Shown piece by piece: positions 26,141-34,627 of a DNA stretch of 58,767 bases. The notes under the pieces were generated by a model. It had not been told where the DNA came from, searched no databases, and saw nothing but the letters and a program-made list of their open reading frames with translations. Location of the stretch: the NCBI GenBank assembly GCA_019750915.1, contig JAIENY010000028.1, positions 1-58,767 of the forward strand. The letters are read 5' to 3'. The number at the start of each line of letters is the position of its first letter. Within the stretch, counting starts at the first letter, position 1. The position numbers were made by a program, and so were the translations under genes. This DNA is from Xanthobacteraceae bacterium (lineage in GTDB: Bacteria; Pseudomonadota; Alphaproteobacteria; Rhizobiales; Xanthobacteraceae).

Positions 26141-26542
26141 ATGCCCCATTGCCGCGCCCGCGCCATCCGCCATCGTCAGCTTGTGTCGCGCCTGGCAGGC
26201 CTGGCGCTCGCCATTGTTCTGTCAGTGCTGCCGGTTGTCGCACAGGCGGCTCCGGTCCATAAGCGGCCGGTGTCGCACTGGCATGGCTATGGCTTCCTGC
26301 CGGGCTACCATCAGCCCCCAAGTAACACCCTGCCGCCCTATATGCAGAGAGATGCACTGCGGCGCGTGGCGCGAAACCACCGGCGCCCCTGGTATATCGA
26401 CCCCGTTCCGAGCTATTACGGATGGGATGGCGACTGGCACTATTTCGGCCAGCCCGGCTTTTACCGCGGGCGATACAATGGCGGCACCTTCGGTCCTTGC
26501 TGGACGCGAACGCCGATCGGACCGATCTGGAATTGCGGCTGA
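26141..26542 (+). CDS. Small secreted Pro/Gly/Tyr-rich protein
   Basis: 133 aa. A basic N-terminus (residues 1-20) and hydrophobic core (LAGLALAIVLSVLPVVAQA) form a signal peptide cleaved near AQAA. The mature part is rich in Tyr, Gly, Pro, Trp and His (GYGFLPGYHQPP, PSYYGWDGDWHY), a composition common in small cell-envelope proteins of Bradyrhizobium relatives. Two cysteines near the C-terminus may pair. Function unknown. ATG 26141 fits the signal peptide; the open frame further upstream has no signal-like feature. Confidence 0.65.
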   Translation: MPHCRARAIRHRQLVSRLAGLALAIVLSVLPVVAQAAPVHKRPVSHWHGYGFLPGYHQPPSNTLPPYMQRDALRRVARNHRRPWYIDPVPSYYGWDGDWHYFGQPGFYRGRYNGGTFGPCWTRTPIGPIWNCG

Positions 26543-26772
26543 TCGGCTTGCTGGAAAAGGACGCCACGGTATCGATCCCTTCAAATTTCTCGACAAGTAT
26601 TTGAAGAATATCGCGGGGGCTTATCGGCTCGTGCTGGATATGGGCGTTGCGCGCGCCCTCAGTTCGGGGGAAGCGAACGAAACCGAAAGATGGCGCGCCC
26701 GCGCCTCAAACAACAGGACGGATGGCCCACGCCTGCAAGCCGTCCGAGTTCACGTCCGCGCGGCGGCAAGCC

Positions 26773-27600
26773 TCACTCCACCTCGTCGGTCCAGACCTTG
26801 AAGCTGATCAGCGTGTTGGGCCCGAAGGTCTGGGTAATCGGAACGTCGGAGGCGTCACGGCCCTGCGCGATCAGCACCCGGCCGATGCGCGGCACGTTGT
26901 TGCGCGGATCGAACATCTGCCAGCGGCCGCCGAGATACGCCTCGAACCAGCCGGCAAAATCTCCCACCCACGGCTTCGGCGTGCCGATATCGCTGAGATA
27001 GCCCGTGCAATAGCGCGCCGGGATGTTCATGCAGCGGCAGAACGTGACGGCCAGATGCGCGTAGTCGCGGCATACGCCCTTGCCTTCGGTGTAGACTTCC
27101 AGCGCGGTCATGGTGGCCCGCGCATGTTCGTAGCCGAACTGGATGTGGTGATGCACGAAATCGCAGATCGCCTGCACCCGCGCCCAGCCCGGCGGCGTGT
27201 TCTGAAACAGATTCCATGCGATCTCGGACAGCCGGTCGGTTTCGCAATAGCGGCTGCCCAGCAGATAAACCAGGGTGTCCGGCGGAAGATCTTCGACACG
27301 GTGCTGGATCGCATCGCGCGCGACGGCGTCCGGCAGGCCGCTGTCCCTCACCACGCCATCTGCCGCAAGAGTCATCCGGCCCCGCGGCGCGACGATCCGG
27401 CTGCACCAGTTGCCGAACAGGTCGCGGTACGGCGTGATCGGCACCGAGGGCGTGGTGGTGAGAAAATCGGGCACGATCACGTCCGACGCGCGCGTGAAGT
27501 GCGTGCCCAGCACCATCATCATCGGCGTGGCCTGTGGAAAGTCGTAGATCATCTCGTATCCGACGCGAAGCTCGATCCCAGTCACGTGTATCCAATCCAT
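26773..27600 (-). CDS. Transglutaminase-like cysteine protease
   Basis: About 275 aa with a beta-rich N-terminal domain and a transglutaminase core. The nucleophile is in GVCRDYAHLAVTFCR, the catalytic His position is occupied within the GDFAGWFEAYL region (no SHAW motif), and the Asp is in MFDPRNN. The expected His before Trp is replaced by Gly-Trp, so catalytic competence needs a check. It belongs to a subfamily different from the Anbu-operon enzyme at 14057 and has no Anbu partners here. ATG 27600 is preferred; an upstream start at 27633 would add eleven residues. Cytoplasmic by prediction. Confidence 0.8.
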   Translation of the reverse strand: MDWIHVTGIELRVGYEMIYDFPQATPMMMVLGTHFTRASDVIVPDFLTTTPSVPITPYRDLFGNWCSRIVAPRGRMTLAADGVVRDSGLPDAVARDAIQHRVEDLPPDTLVYLLGSRYCETDRLSEIAWNLFQNTPPGWARVQAICDFVHHHIQFGYEHARATMTALEVYTEGKGVCRDYAHLAVTFCRCMNIPARYCTGYLSDIGTPKPWVGDFAGWFEAYLGGRWQMFDPRNNVPRIGRVLIAQGRDASDVPITQTFGPNTLISFKVWTDEVE

Positions 27601-27649
27601 CTGTAAGAGTGTGATGCCACCCTCAGGCCGCATGTGTTGTTCGAATGCT

Positions 27650-28378
27650 CTAGGTCAGCGCGATCACCGGCTCCTGCAACGAACTCATCGGGATGTTGAC
27701 GTGGCAGACCAGGCCGGACGGCTCGAAGATCAGCCGCGCCTCGCCCTGCAGTTGACCCGGCAGGGCCTGCTCGATGAACCGGCTGCCGAAACTCTTCGTT
27801 TTCGGTTGAACGACGGCCGGGCCGCCGCTCTCGCGCCACTCGAGCCTGAAGCGCTGGGTCTTGCTGTCAACCTCCCAGACGATCGACACGCGCCCTTCGG
27901 ACACGGACAACGCGCCGTATTTGAGTGCGTTGGTGCTCAGTTCATGAACCACCATCGAGAGCGAAATGGCAGGCCCCGAGGAAATGGCGATGTTGTCTCC
28001 GACGATGGCGAACTGTTTCAGCCCTTCGGTCTGAAACGCTGAGATCGCGTTCTCAATCAGGGAGCGGCACCCCGCCCCCGTCCAGCTCTCGCGGATCAGA
28101 AGATCATGCGAGACACCGAGTGCGCTGAAACGGTTTGCAATTGTCGTCTCGGCCGCCTCCAGGCTGGTTGCGCCGCGCAGGCTTTGCGACACGATGGCGG
28201 ATGCGATCGCCAGCATGTTCTTCACCCGATGATGAAGTTCGCCGATCAGCACGGTCTGGAGCTTGGCAGCCATCTCATGGGCGTGAGCTTCGACACCTGC
28301 CTGAACCAGCAATTGTCGAAGCTGATCGTTTTCACTCTCGATGTTGCGGAGCACCGCGGGAGATTCCACAATACACAT
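27650..28378 (-). CDS. HWE-type sensor histidine kinase without a sensor domain
   Basis: 242 aa. The phosphoacceptor motif ELHHRVKN has His50 as the likely phosphorylated residue, and the ATP-binding domain shows VVHELSTNALKYGALS and GSRFIEQALPGQLQG, the family pattern of HWE/HisKA_2 kinases. There is no membrane segment, PAS or GAF domain; only about 40 residues of probable coiled coil (ESENDQLRQLLVQAG) precede the kinase. It is probably cytoplasmic and takes its signal from a partner. No response regulator is adjacent. In alphaproteobacteria such kinases often feed the PhyR/EcfG general stress response, which is only a suggestion here. Confidence 0.88.
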   Translation of the reverse strand: MCIVESPAVLRNIESENDQLRQLLVQAGVEAHAHEMAAKLQTVLIGELHHRVKNMLAIASAIVSQSLRGATSLEAAETTIANRFSALGVSHDLLIRESWTGAGCRSLIENAISAFQTEGLKQFAIVGDNIAISSGPAISLSMVVHELSTNALKYGALSVSEGRVSIVWEVDSKTQRFRLEWRESGGPAVVQPKTKSFGSRFIEQALPGQLQGEARLIFEPSGLVCHVNIPMSSLQEPVIALT

Positions 28379-28402
28379 GGTCGGTCCTGTATTGCGCCCG
28401 CC

Positions 28403-28600
28403 TCACGATTTGCGTTTCGCGCTTGGCGGCGGGCGAAGCTCTGCGATCTTGAGAAGCGCCTCCTCATGGGTGGCATGGGGGCCTGAGACAAAGGTGCCGT
28501 TGATCTTGGTCGTGTACCATCCCGACACAACGCCGAGCCAGCGCGACTCCTCTTCCTTGACGTGGCGTGACGAAAGTTCCTTCGTTGACATATCCTGCAT
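28403..28600 (-). CDS. Small protein of unknown function
   Basis: 65 aa, soluble and basic. The central GVVSGWYTTKINGTFVSGPHATHEEALLKI resembles small proteins with a single beta-alpha unit that are common near stress-response genes in Bradyrhizobium relatives; I know no function. ATG 28600 is fixed by a good GGGAGGT ribosome-binding site seven bases upstream on the minus strand. It ends 25 bases before the histidine-kinase start, so both may share a transcript. Confidence 0.65.
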   Translation of the reverse strand: MQDMSTKELSSRHVKEEESRWLGVVSGWYTTKINGTFVSGPHATHEEALLKIAELRPPPSAKRKS

Positions 28601-28687
28601 CAATAGCACCTCCCGTTCCCGCTGAACGTATGGATGAAGTTTCGGGATCAATCGTTCGCGGAAAAACAATCGAGTTGGAAAATGTAG

Positions 28688-28984
28688 TCAGCTTTCGCTG
28701 TCGAGCCGTGCGAAATCGTTGAGAACCGACGCAACCAGGTCACGGTGGTGCGTGTCTTGTTCGCCAAGGGTGGCGCGATAGAGATTGAGAACGTAACGCG
28801 CCTTCGCCGCGGCTTCTGGCCAAGAGACCGCAGGCGCGTCCAATAGCTGCATTTCGGTCCGTAGATGCTGGTCGCGCAACGCGGCAGCGTGCGCTTCGGC
28901 ATCTGCAAGGATGCGCCGCAACCCGGTCGCCTTTTGCGCAGCCATGCCGCGGCGGGAGTCGAGTTCGACCGGGCCGTCAGTCAT
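28688..28984 (-). CDS. Small helical protein of unknown function
   Basis: About 98 aa, predicted fully helical, with a long amphipathic segment (QKATGLRRILADAEAHAAALRDQHLRTEMQ) that may form a coiled coil. No signal peptide. The proposed ATG 28984 overlaps the end of the upstream small gene by eight bases, suggesting coupling. I do not recognise the family. Confidence 0.55.
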   Translation of the reverse strand: MTDGPVELDSRRGMAAQKATGLRRILADAEAHAAALRDQHLRTEMQLLDAPAVSWPEAAAKARYVLNLYRATLGEQDTHHRDLVASVLNDFARLDSES

Positions 28985-29243
28985 TGCCGGCCACCGCATC
29001 ACGATGCTGTGCATCGGCAAGAGCCACCGAGCTGATCGCGTGTACCTCCACGGAATGGCGGGGGGGCTCACCCGGCACCATGATCATGGTGGCAATCCGC
29101 CGGAAGCACGGAAACGACAGGCCTTCGATCATTTCCTCGTCGGTCACGATTTCGTAGGAGCCTGCCGCAAGCACACGATCGACACCCTCGATCTTGACAG
29201 GATGCCGAAAAATGACCGTTTCGCGCCGCGAACGGATTGTCAC
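28977..29243 (-). CDS. Small protein of unknown function
   Basis: 88 aa. The first half reads as a small beta-domain (TVIFRHPVKIEGVDRVLAAG, then SYEIVTDEEMIEGLSF), the second carries FRRIATMIMVPG and an Ala/Asp-rich tail. It resembles short conserved proteins of Rhizobiales whose role is unknown. It is the first of three small genes leading to the histidine kinase on the same strand. Confidence 0.65.
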   Translation of the reverse strand: MTIRSRRETVIFRHPVKIEGVDRVLAAGSYEIVTDEEMIEGLSFPCFRRIATMIMVPGEPPRHSVEVHAISSVALADAQHRDAVAGND

Positions 29244-29822
29244 AGGATGAAACCGGCAAAGAACATATGTAACTATGCGCCTTTATTGGCGGAATAGCTA
29301 ATGTTCATTGCGTTGCAATCAATGCAGATCCGGAACAATTGAAAGATTCATGGCGTCCGGCGGTCCGGCGAGGCAGCGGCTCTCCCGGCGCGGATTGATC
29401 CCCGGAGGATCTCGGAAAAAGATTGCCGCTGAAGAGGGACGGATCGGCAGAGCGTCCCATTACGCGATGGCCAGATATGCACGCCTGTTTTACATTTCCG
29501 CTCGTGTGGTCCTTGCCTCAGGCAGCATCAGCCGTGACCGATGCAGAACCCGGCGGACACCGGGTTTCTGCCTGTCTCTTGCTGGCCATCGCGGAAGCCG
29601 CAGTTCAACGAAACCGTTCAGTCCGGAGCTGCATCGAACAACGAACAGCAGGCATTCGCCACTCGCCCTAGGACTGAGCGGCCGTTTCTGATATGCAAGC
29701 CGAAGAAAAATCTCGTGTGATCCCACACTTACGACGCACAGAACGCGACGAAAACTCAAGGACTGGCCATTTCGTCTCAACCTCCATCGCAAATCCGTAC
29801 TGCGCTGCAGACGGCGGCCGCG
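29244..29822. other. Long intergenic region, no supported gene
   Basis: Nearly 580 bases between divergent genes. A 127-codon frame at 29308-29691 is open, but it lacks a ribosome-binding site, is rich in Arg/Ser and resembles nothing, so I treat it as chance. A GGAAC followed 17 bases later by CGTC at about 29332-29358 approaches the EcfG promoter consensus (GGAAC-N16/17-CGTT) but does not match it fully. Confidence 0.5.
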
Positions 29823-30659
29823 ATGCTGTGCTTTGCCGCAAACTCGTTGCTGTGCCGGCTTGCTCTGGCTCCCCACACCATTGATCCGGCGAGCTTCACC
29901 ACCATACGCGTGGCGTCGGCAACCCTCGTGCTGGCGCTTATTCTCATGATACGCGGCATGGGCCGCCCCAAGGTGTCGTTTTCAAACTGGCCCTCGACCG
30001 CTGCGTTGCTCGGCTACCTGCTGTTTTTCTCGTTCGCCTATGCGCGGCTCAACGCGGGCACCGGCGCGCTGCTGCTGTTCGGCGCGGTGCAACTCACAAT
30101 GTTCGCCGTCGCATTGTGGCATGGCGAACGACTGCCGATGTTGTCATGGGCGGCGCTTGCAGTGGCGGTTGCCGGACTGGTCTATCTGGTACTGCCCGGC
30201 GTCGCGGCTCCCGACGCTCTTGGTGCCATCATGATGGCGGTGTCCGGCGCAGCGTGGGGCATTTTCACACTGCTTGCGCGCCGTTTTCCAAACGCGGTGC
30301 AGGCGAACGCAGACAATTTCCTGGCCTGCCTGCCGGTGGCAGTGGTCATCAACCTGCTTTCGGCATCTCAGGTCCACGTCAGTGACACCGGCCTCGCTCT
30401 TGCGGTTGCGTCCGGCGCGCTCGCCTCCGGAGTCGGCTATTTAATCTGGTATGCAGCGTTGCAGAACCTCGCCCGTACCCACGCGGCGACGGTGCAGCTT
30501 GTGGTGCCCGCAATTGCCGCGCTCGGCGGCGCGGTGCTGTTGTCGGAGCCTGTCACGATCCGGCTTGTCGTCGCTTCGATCGCCGTACTTGGCGGTGTCG
30601 CCGTGGTGCTGACGCGCAAACAGCCTGCACCGCGCATTTCCGGGAGAACGGCAAGCTAG
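29823..30659 (+). CDS. DMT-superfamily (EamA) transporter
   Basis: At least 278 aa with about ten membrane helices in two EamA repeats: the first through YLVLPG, the second from ALGAIMMAVSGAAWGIFTLLARR. Family members export metabolites such as amino acids or sugars; the substrate cannot be read. The start is uncertain. The protein-like sequence extends upstream in frame through AISSQPPSQIRTALQTAA to about 29763, where only CTG or ATT codons are available, so either an unusual start or a later ATG (29823) is used. The ATG lacks a ribosome-binding site, whereas AAGGA lies just before the CTG. Confidence 0.82.
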   Translation: MLCFAANSLLCRLALAPHTIDPASFTTIRVASATLVLALILMIRGMGRPKVSFSNWPSTAALLGYLLFFSFAYARLNAGTGALLLFGAVQLTMFAVALWHGERLPMLSWAALAVAVAGLVYLVLPGVAAPDALGAIMMAVSGAAWGIFTLLARRFPNAVQANADNFLACLPVAVVINLLSASQVHVSDTGLALAVASGALASGVGYLIWYAALQNLARTHAATVQLVVPAIAALGGAVLLSEPVTIRLVVASIAVLGGVAVVLTRKQPAPRISGRTAS

Positions 30660-30663
30660 GCGG

Positions 30664-30978
30664 TCACTCGTCTGCCTGCTTGAGGATCGTTTTCAGCAAG
30701 CCCGGAAAGCGGGCATTGATATCAGCCTCGCGCACCGTGTTCTGATGCTCGACGCCATGCTTGGTTGTGTGAATCAATCCGGACTCGCGAAGTACCCGGA
30801 AATGGTTCGACAGCGTCGATTTCGCGATCGACGGACACGGCGCCGCTTCCGAGCAGGACATGCAATCCTTCTGCTCGATCAAGGCCTTAATGATCTGCCT
30901 CCGCATCGGATCAGCCAACGCGGAAAGCACAGAAGACAATGTAATGTCCTGCCTCGAGGGATGTACGAACTGAACCAT
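30664..30978 (-). CDS. ArsR-family winged-helix regulator
   Basis: 104 aa. The helix-turn-helix SIAKSTLSNHFRVLRESGLI and the wing HTTKHGVEHQNTVRE match ArsR/SmtB-type repressors, and LADPMRRQIIKALI is the usual first helix pair. An unusual Cys-rich insert (DCMSCSEAAPC, three Cys) sits before the recognition helix and might sense metal, thiols or oxidation. ATG 30978 is chosen; an in-frame ATG 18 bases upstream is in AT-rich sequence. It is divergent from the SDR gene at 31083 across an operator-like array and probably controls it. Confidence 0.88.
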   Translation of the reverse strand: MVQFVHPSRQDITLSSVLSALADPMRRQIIKALIEQKDCMSCSEAAPCPSIAKSTLSNHFRVLRESGLIHTTKHGVEHQNTVREADINARFPGLLKTILKQADE

Positions 30979-31026
30979 AAAAAAAATATAGGGCACCCCT
31001 TGAACAGGTTCAATAGTTCAATATTT

Positions 31027-31055
31027 CCGAACTACCGAATTTCGGAACTTCCGAA
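31027..31055. promoter_or_regulatory. Operator-like array of TTCCGAA/TTCGGAA elements
   Basis: The ArsR-SDR intergenic region carries CCGAATTTCGG (31035-31045, perfect 5-bp arms) flanked by CCGAA at 31027-31031 and CCGAA at 31051-31055. The repeated units sit 28-56 bases before the SDR start and within the divergent promoter region, the expected place for autoregulated ArsR operators. Confidence 0.55.
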
Positions 31056-31082
31056 CCATTCGACCAACAAGAGGTTTTCGCT

Positions 31083-31835
31083 ATGAGCAACACACTTCAG
31101 GGCAAGGTCGCGCTGGTAACCGGCGCGTCAAAGGGCATCGGCGCGCAGATTGCCCTCGATCTCGCAGCCCAGGGCGCCGCGGTAGCGGTCAATTACTCTT
31201 CAAGCAAGCAAGGTGCCGATGACGTCGTCGCAAAGATCAAGGCCAAGGGCGGCAAGGCCGTCGCCGTGCATGGCAATCTGTCGGAGCCGGATGCGGCGAA
31301 GTCGGTCATCGCAGAAACCGTCAAGGCGCTTGGTCCAATCGACATTCTCGTCAACAACGCGGGCATTTACGAGATGGCCCCGCTCGAAGGCATCACGCCC
31401 GAGCATTTCCATAAGCAATTCAATCTGAATGTCCTCGGACTACTGCTCGTCTCGCAGGCAGCCGCGCAGCATTTCAATCCGAACGGCGGCGCCATCGTCA
31501 ACATTTCGTCCGGCGTCTCGACCGTGACGCCTCCAGGCTCGGCCGTTTACACCGCGACAAAGGCTTCCGTCGATGCGATCACGGCGGTGCTGGCGAAGGA
31601 GCTTGCGCCGCGCAAGATCCGCGTCAACTCGGTCAATCCAGGCATGATTATCACCGAGGGTGTCGTGGCGGCGGGCTTCGCCGAGGGCGACTTCCGCAAG
31701 TGGGTGGAGTCGATCACCCCGCTCGGCCGCGTCGGCAACGTCGAGGAGATTGGCTCCGTGGTCGCCTTCCTCGCCTCAGATGGTGCTTCCTACGTCACCG
31801 GCGAAACACTGCACGTAACCGGCGGTCCACGCTAG
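31083..31835 (+). CDS. Short-chain dehydrogenase/reductase
   Basis: A 250-aa classical SDR close to 3-oxoacyl-ACP reductase and glucose dehydrogenase relatives. TGASKGIGAQ is at residues 14-23, NNAGIYE at about 91-97, and the catalytic residues are in NISSGVST and YTATKASVD (Ser, Tyr, Lys). The NYSSSKQGAD segment after strand 2 favours NADPH. It ends YVTGETLHVTGGPR, the usual C-terminus. The divergent ArsR gene and operator array suggest inducible expression. Substrate unknown. Confidence 0.9.
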   Translation: MSNTLQGKVALVTGASKGIGAQIALDLAAQGAAVAVNYSSSKQGADDVVAKIKAKGGKAVAVHGNLSEPDAAKSVIAETVKALGPIDILVNNAGIYEMAPLEGITPEHFHKQFNLNVLGLLLVSQAAAQHFNPNGGAIVNISSGVSTVTPPGSAVYTATKASVDAITAVLAKELAPRKIRVNSVNPGMIITEGVVAAGFAEGDFRKWVESITPLGRVGNVEEIGSVVAFLASDGASYVTGETLHVTGGPR

Positions 31836-31879
31836 AAGCAGGATCTGTATCGCCCCGCCAGATCCTGTTCGCGGGACGA

Positions 31880-31907
31880 AAGGGTCCGGAGCAGTCCGGA
31901 CCCTTTC
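31880..31907 (+). terminator. Perfect 12-bp hairpin after the SDR gene
   Basis: AAAGGGTCCGGA (31880-31891), loop GCAG, TCCGGACCCTTT (31896-31907). The stem is long and the flanking A and T runs are built into it, but no longer T tract follows. It probably ends the SDR transcript. Confidence 0.7.
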
Positions 31908-32039
31908 TGCGGACATCGCGGATTGGCGACACACACCACCAGCATCGTTGCGCATTGCTGGGCTGCGAATCCCGTTACGCCTTTTTCTCTTCCCGCCGTG
32001 TCTGCTAATCAGACGATCGCGCGGTAACGGGAGATACGA

Positions 32040-32936
32040 ATGAAAATCGCAGTCATGGGAGCAGGTGCGATCGGCAGTTATATCGGGGCATTGCTGGCCA
32101 AGGCCGGCCACGACGTAACCCTTATCGCCCGCCCCATCCACGTTGACGCAATCATTAATCGCGGCGGGTTGCTCGTCGACAGCCCCAATCTCGACGAAGT
32201 CGTTTCGCTTAAAGCTGTTACTGAGCCCTCCGGCGTTTCGGGTGCAGAGCTTGTGCTGTTCACAGTGAAGTCGGCGGACACCGAAGCAGCCGGGAGATCG
32301 ATGCTGCCGCATCTCGCTCCGACCGCATCGATTCTTTGCCTTCAGAATGGCGTGGACAACGCCGAGCGCCTCGATGCTGCGATCAACAGGCCTGCGCTAG
32401 CCGCCGTGGTTTATATCGCAACCCAAATGACCGGGCCGGGTCACGTCCACCACCACGGCCGCAACGAACTGGTGATCGGCAAATCTTCTGAAAGCGAGGG
32501 CATCGCCGCACTACTGACAGAAGCTGGAATTCCGACCACGGTTTCCATGACTGTCATCGCTTCGCTGTGGCAGAAGCTCGTGCTCAACTGCTCCTACAAT
32601 GCCTTGTCGGCCGTCGCGCATTTGCCCTACCGGCGATTATTCGAGGTGTCAGAAACTCCGGACGTGATCCGTCACGTAGTGAGCGAATGCGTTGCGGTCG
32701 CTGACGCGCTGAAAATCCAGTTACCGGCCGATATGTACGACAGGGCTTTGGCAATCGCAAAACTCATTCCAGAACAGTATTCATCGACCGCCCAGGACCT
32801 CGCCCGCAAAAAGCCGACGGAAATCGACTACCTGAACGGATACATTGTTCGTAAAGGGCGCGAAACCGGCGTTCCCACGCCGGTAAACCTCACGCTCTAC
32901 GCCATGGTAAAATTGAATGAGGCCGCGCTGGCATAG
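32040..32936 (+). CDS. panE: 2-dehydropantoate 2-reductase
   Basis: 298 aa, NADPH-dependent reduction of ketopantoate to pantoate in pantothenate synthesis, or a close relative. The N-terminal GAGAIGSYIG (7-16) binds the nucleotide. FTVKSADT and LQNGVDN are the conserved loops of the family. The likely catalytic Lys179 is in WQKLVLNCSYNALSA, and KPTEIDYLNGYIV contains the conserved Glu. The length fits. Paralogues of this family with unknown substrates are frequent, so the pathway assignment is only probable. The gene stands alone. Confidence 0.85.
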   Translation: MKIAVMGAGAIGSYIGALLAKAGHDVTLIARPIHVDAIINRGGLLVDSPNLDEVVSLKAVTEPSGVSGAELVLFTVKSADTEAAGRSMLPHLAPTASILCLQNGVDNAERLDAAINRPALAAVVYIATQMTGPGHVHHHGRNELVIGKSSESEGIAALLTEAGIPTTVSMTVIASLWQKLVLNCSYNALSAVAHLPYRRLFEVSETPDVIRHVVSECVAVADALKIQLPADMYDRALAIAKLIPEQYSSTAQDLARKKPTEIDYLNGYIVRKGRETGVPTPVNLTLYAMVKLNEAALA

Positions 32937-32957
32937 GCGCGCCTCTTACTTCATCAG

Positions 32958-33251
32958 CTAGTCCTCATCGTCCTCGTCACGAGGCCGCACATAACGACGG
33001 CGCGCATAGCGCGGCGAGGCCTCGGCCCGCGGCGGATAAAACACCGCATAACACCCCGGACTGAGACGTGGACCCGAATTGCGAAGACATGTAGCGACGG
33101 CATCAGCGTCAGGAATATATCGCCCGCACAAGCGAAACGCATCTGGGGTGCACGCCTCGCGATCAGCGGCCGTTCCCTGCTGAGCGAATGCGCCAGATCC
33201 CAACACAAGCCACACCGTTGCGGCAGCAGCCGCCATTTTGCTGGACCCCAT
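32958..33251 (-). CDS. Secreted cysteine-rich-repeat protein
   Basis: 97 aa. A signal peptide (AAAAATVWLVLGSGAFA) is followed by one Cys-rich unit, CTPDAFRLCGRYIPDADAV, and CL...SPGC, with four cysteines in the spacing of the Golgi-apparatus-protein-type (GLG1) repeat seen in small Rhizobiales periplasmic proteins. The C-terminal tail is basic then acidic (RPRDEDDED). ATG 33251 has AGGAG seven bases upstream; a longer frame exists but is unsupported. Function unknown. Confidence 0.75.
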   Translation of the reverse strand: MGSSKMAAAAATVWLVLGSGAFAQQGTAADREACTPDAFRLCGRYIPDADAVATCLRNSGPRLSPGCYAVFYPPRAEASPRYARRRYVRPRDEDDED

Positions 33252-33520
33252 TTTCGATCTCCTATACGGCACGACGAACCTTCGCCTGCAGAACAAGTTC
33301 CACGATCAATCCACTGACAAAAGGATGACGGGGTTTGCTCTGCCGGGCAAGTCGCGAGGCGACGCCGCTCACATTTCTGTGCGATCGCAGCTTTCCCGAC
33401 ACATCCAGTCTTTAGAAGTGCTCAAGGTTCCAAGCGCGCAAATCGATCAACGTAATTGACGCCGTTCGCCACGTTCGGACTATCCGCTCCGGGCGCGCCG
33501 AATGCGAGTCTCGTTTCGAC

Positions 33521-34627
33521 TTAACGTTTGCGCCAGACGAACAGGCTCGAAATACCGTAATTCCAGACCACACCCATCAGGGCACCTGCGATACCAGCGA
33601 GCCACCAGATCGGCTCCTGATCGTAGACCGAAAACGCAACGCCGACATTCGCCAGCAGACCCACACTGCAGACGATGTAAAAAACCACGAGACCCCGTAT
33701 CAGCGAGAAGCCCTTCAGCCGCTGATCGCGATAGGTAAGTTGGTTGTTGAGCAGAAAGTTTCCCGTCATCGCGAGGAATGCAGCGATGCCCTGTGCGGCC
33801 GTAAATGGCACATTGATCGAGAGTGCGAGGTATAGCGCGATGAGATGGACAACAAGACCAAGGGCACCGACGAACGCGAACAGCAAAAACCGCAGGGAGA
33901 CCAGGTCATTCGTCAGCTTCGCAAGAACGAGGCCGAGAAAATCCATCACGACCAAGGAGTCGAGTTTGCTTTCGCCGTGCAGCCGTGCCCCGAATGTATA
34001 GGGCACCTCAACAACACGAAGGCCTCCTTCGGCTGTCGCAATAAGGTCCAGTAGGATTTTGAAGCCCTGGGTCGAGAGCGAAGGCGCGATCTGCTCGAAG
34101 CGATCACGCCGGACCATGAAGAATCCGCTCATCGGATCGGCAACGTCGATCTGCAACAGACGCTTGGCTATGTTGGTCGCAAACCGGCTTCCGCTCGCGC
34201 GGGTGCTGCCGAAACTGCCGGTGCTTCCTCCGCTCGCGTAACGGCTGCCGATCACAAGATCGGCGTCATCGCCCTGCAAAAGCGAAAGCATCCTGGTCAG
34301 TTGGGTTTCATCGTGTTGAAGATCGGCATCCATCACGGCAACGTATGGCGCCGACGAGGCGAGAATCCCTTCGATGCAGGCACCCGACAGCCCCCGGCGG
34401 CCAATACGGCGAATGCAACGCACCCGCGGGTCGGCTCGGGCAAGGTCGCGAACGACATTCCAGGTTTGATCGGGGGAATTATCGTCGACGAAAATCACCT
34501 CGAAGGGAACGTCCGCCAGGGCGGCATCGAGCTTGCCGAACAGCGCCGTCACGTTATCGCGTTCGTTGAATGTCGGAACGATAATACAAAGCTGTGGAGG
34601 GACGCCCGTTTGCGGACGATCTGACAT
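33521..34627 (-). CDS. GT2 glycosyltransferase fused to GtrA membrane domain
   Basis: About 368 aa. Residues 1-240 form a GT2 domain of the dolichol-phosphate-mannose-synthase type: IVPTFNERDN, VDDNSPDQTW, MDADLQHDE and GSRYASGG. Residues about 245-365 form a GtrA-like domain with four membrane helices (FLLFAFVGALGLVVHL, GNFLLNNQLTYRDQR). Such fusions make and flip polyprenyl-phosphate-linked sugars for glycan modification at the membrane. ATG 34627 is eight bases from a GAGG site; the ATG at 34633 is too close to it. No glycan cluster adjoins it. Confidence 0.88.
   Translation of the reverse strand: MSDRPQTGVPPQLCIIVPTFNERDNVTALFGKLDAALADVPFEVIFVDDNSPDQTWNVVRDLARADPRVRCIRRIGRRGLSGACIEGILASSAPYVAVMDADLQHDETQLTRMLSLLQGDDADLVIGSRYASGGSTGSFGSTRASGSRFATNIAKRLLQIDVADPMSGFFMVRRDRFEQIAPSLSTQGFKILLDLIATAEGGLRVVEVPYTFGARLHGESKLDSLVVMDFLGLVLAKLTNDLVSLRFLLFAFVGALGLVVHLIALYLALSINVPFTAAQGIAAFLAMTGNFLLNNQLTYRDQRLKGFSLIRGLVVFYIVCSVGLLANVGVAFSVYDQEPIWWLAGIAGALMGVVWNYGISSLFVWRKR

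Noticed and set aside
29332..29358. EcfG-type stress promoter
   Set aside because: GGAAC is present but the second box reads CGTC instead of CGTT, and it does not lead into a supported gene.
29308..29691. 127-codon frame in the intergenic region after the small-gene cluster
   Set aside because: Arg/Ser-rich composition, no ribosome-binding site, no recognisable domain.
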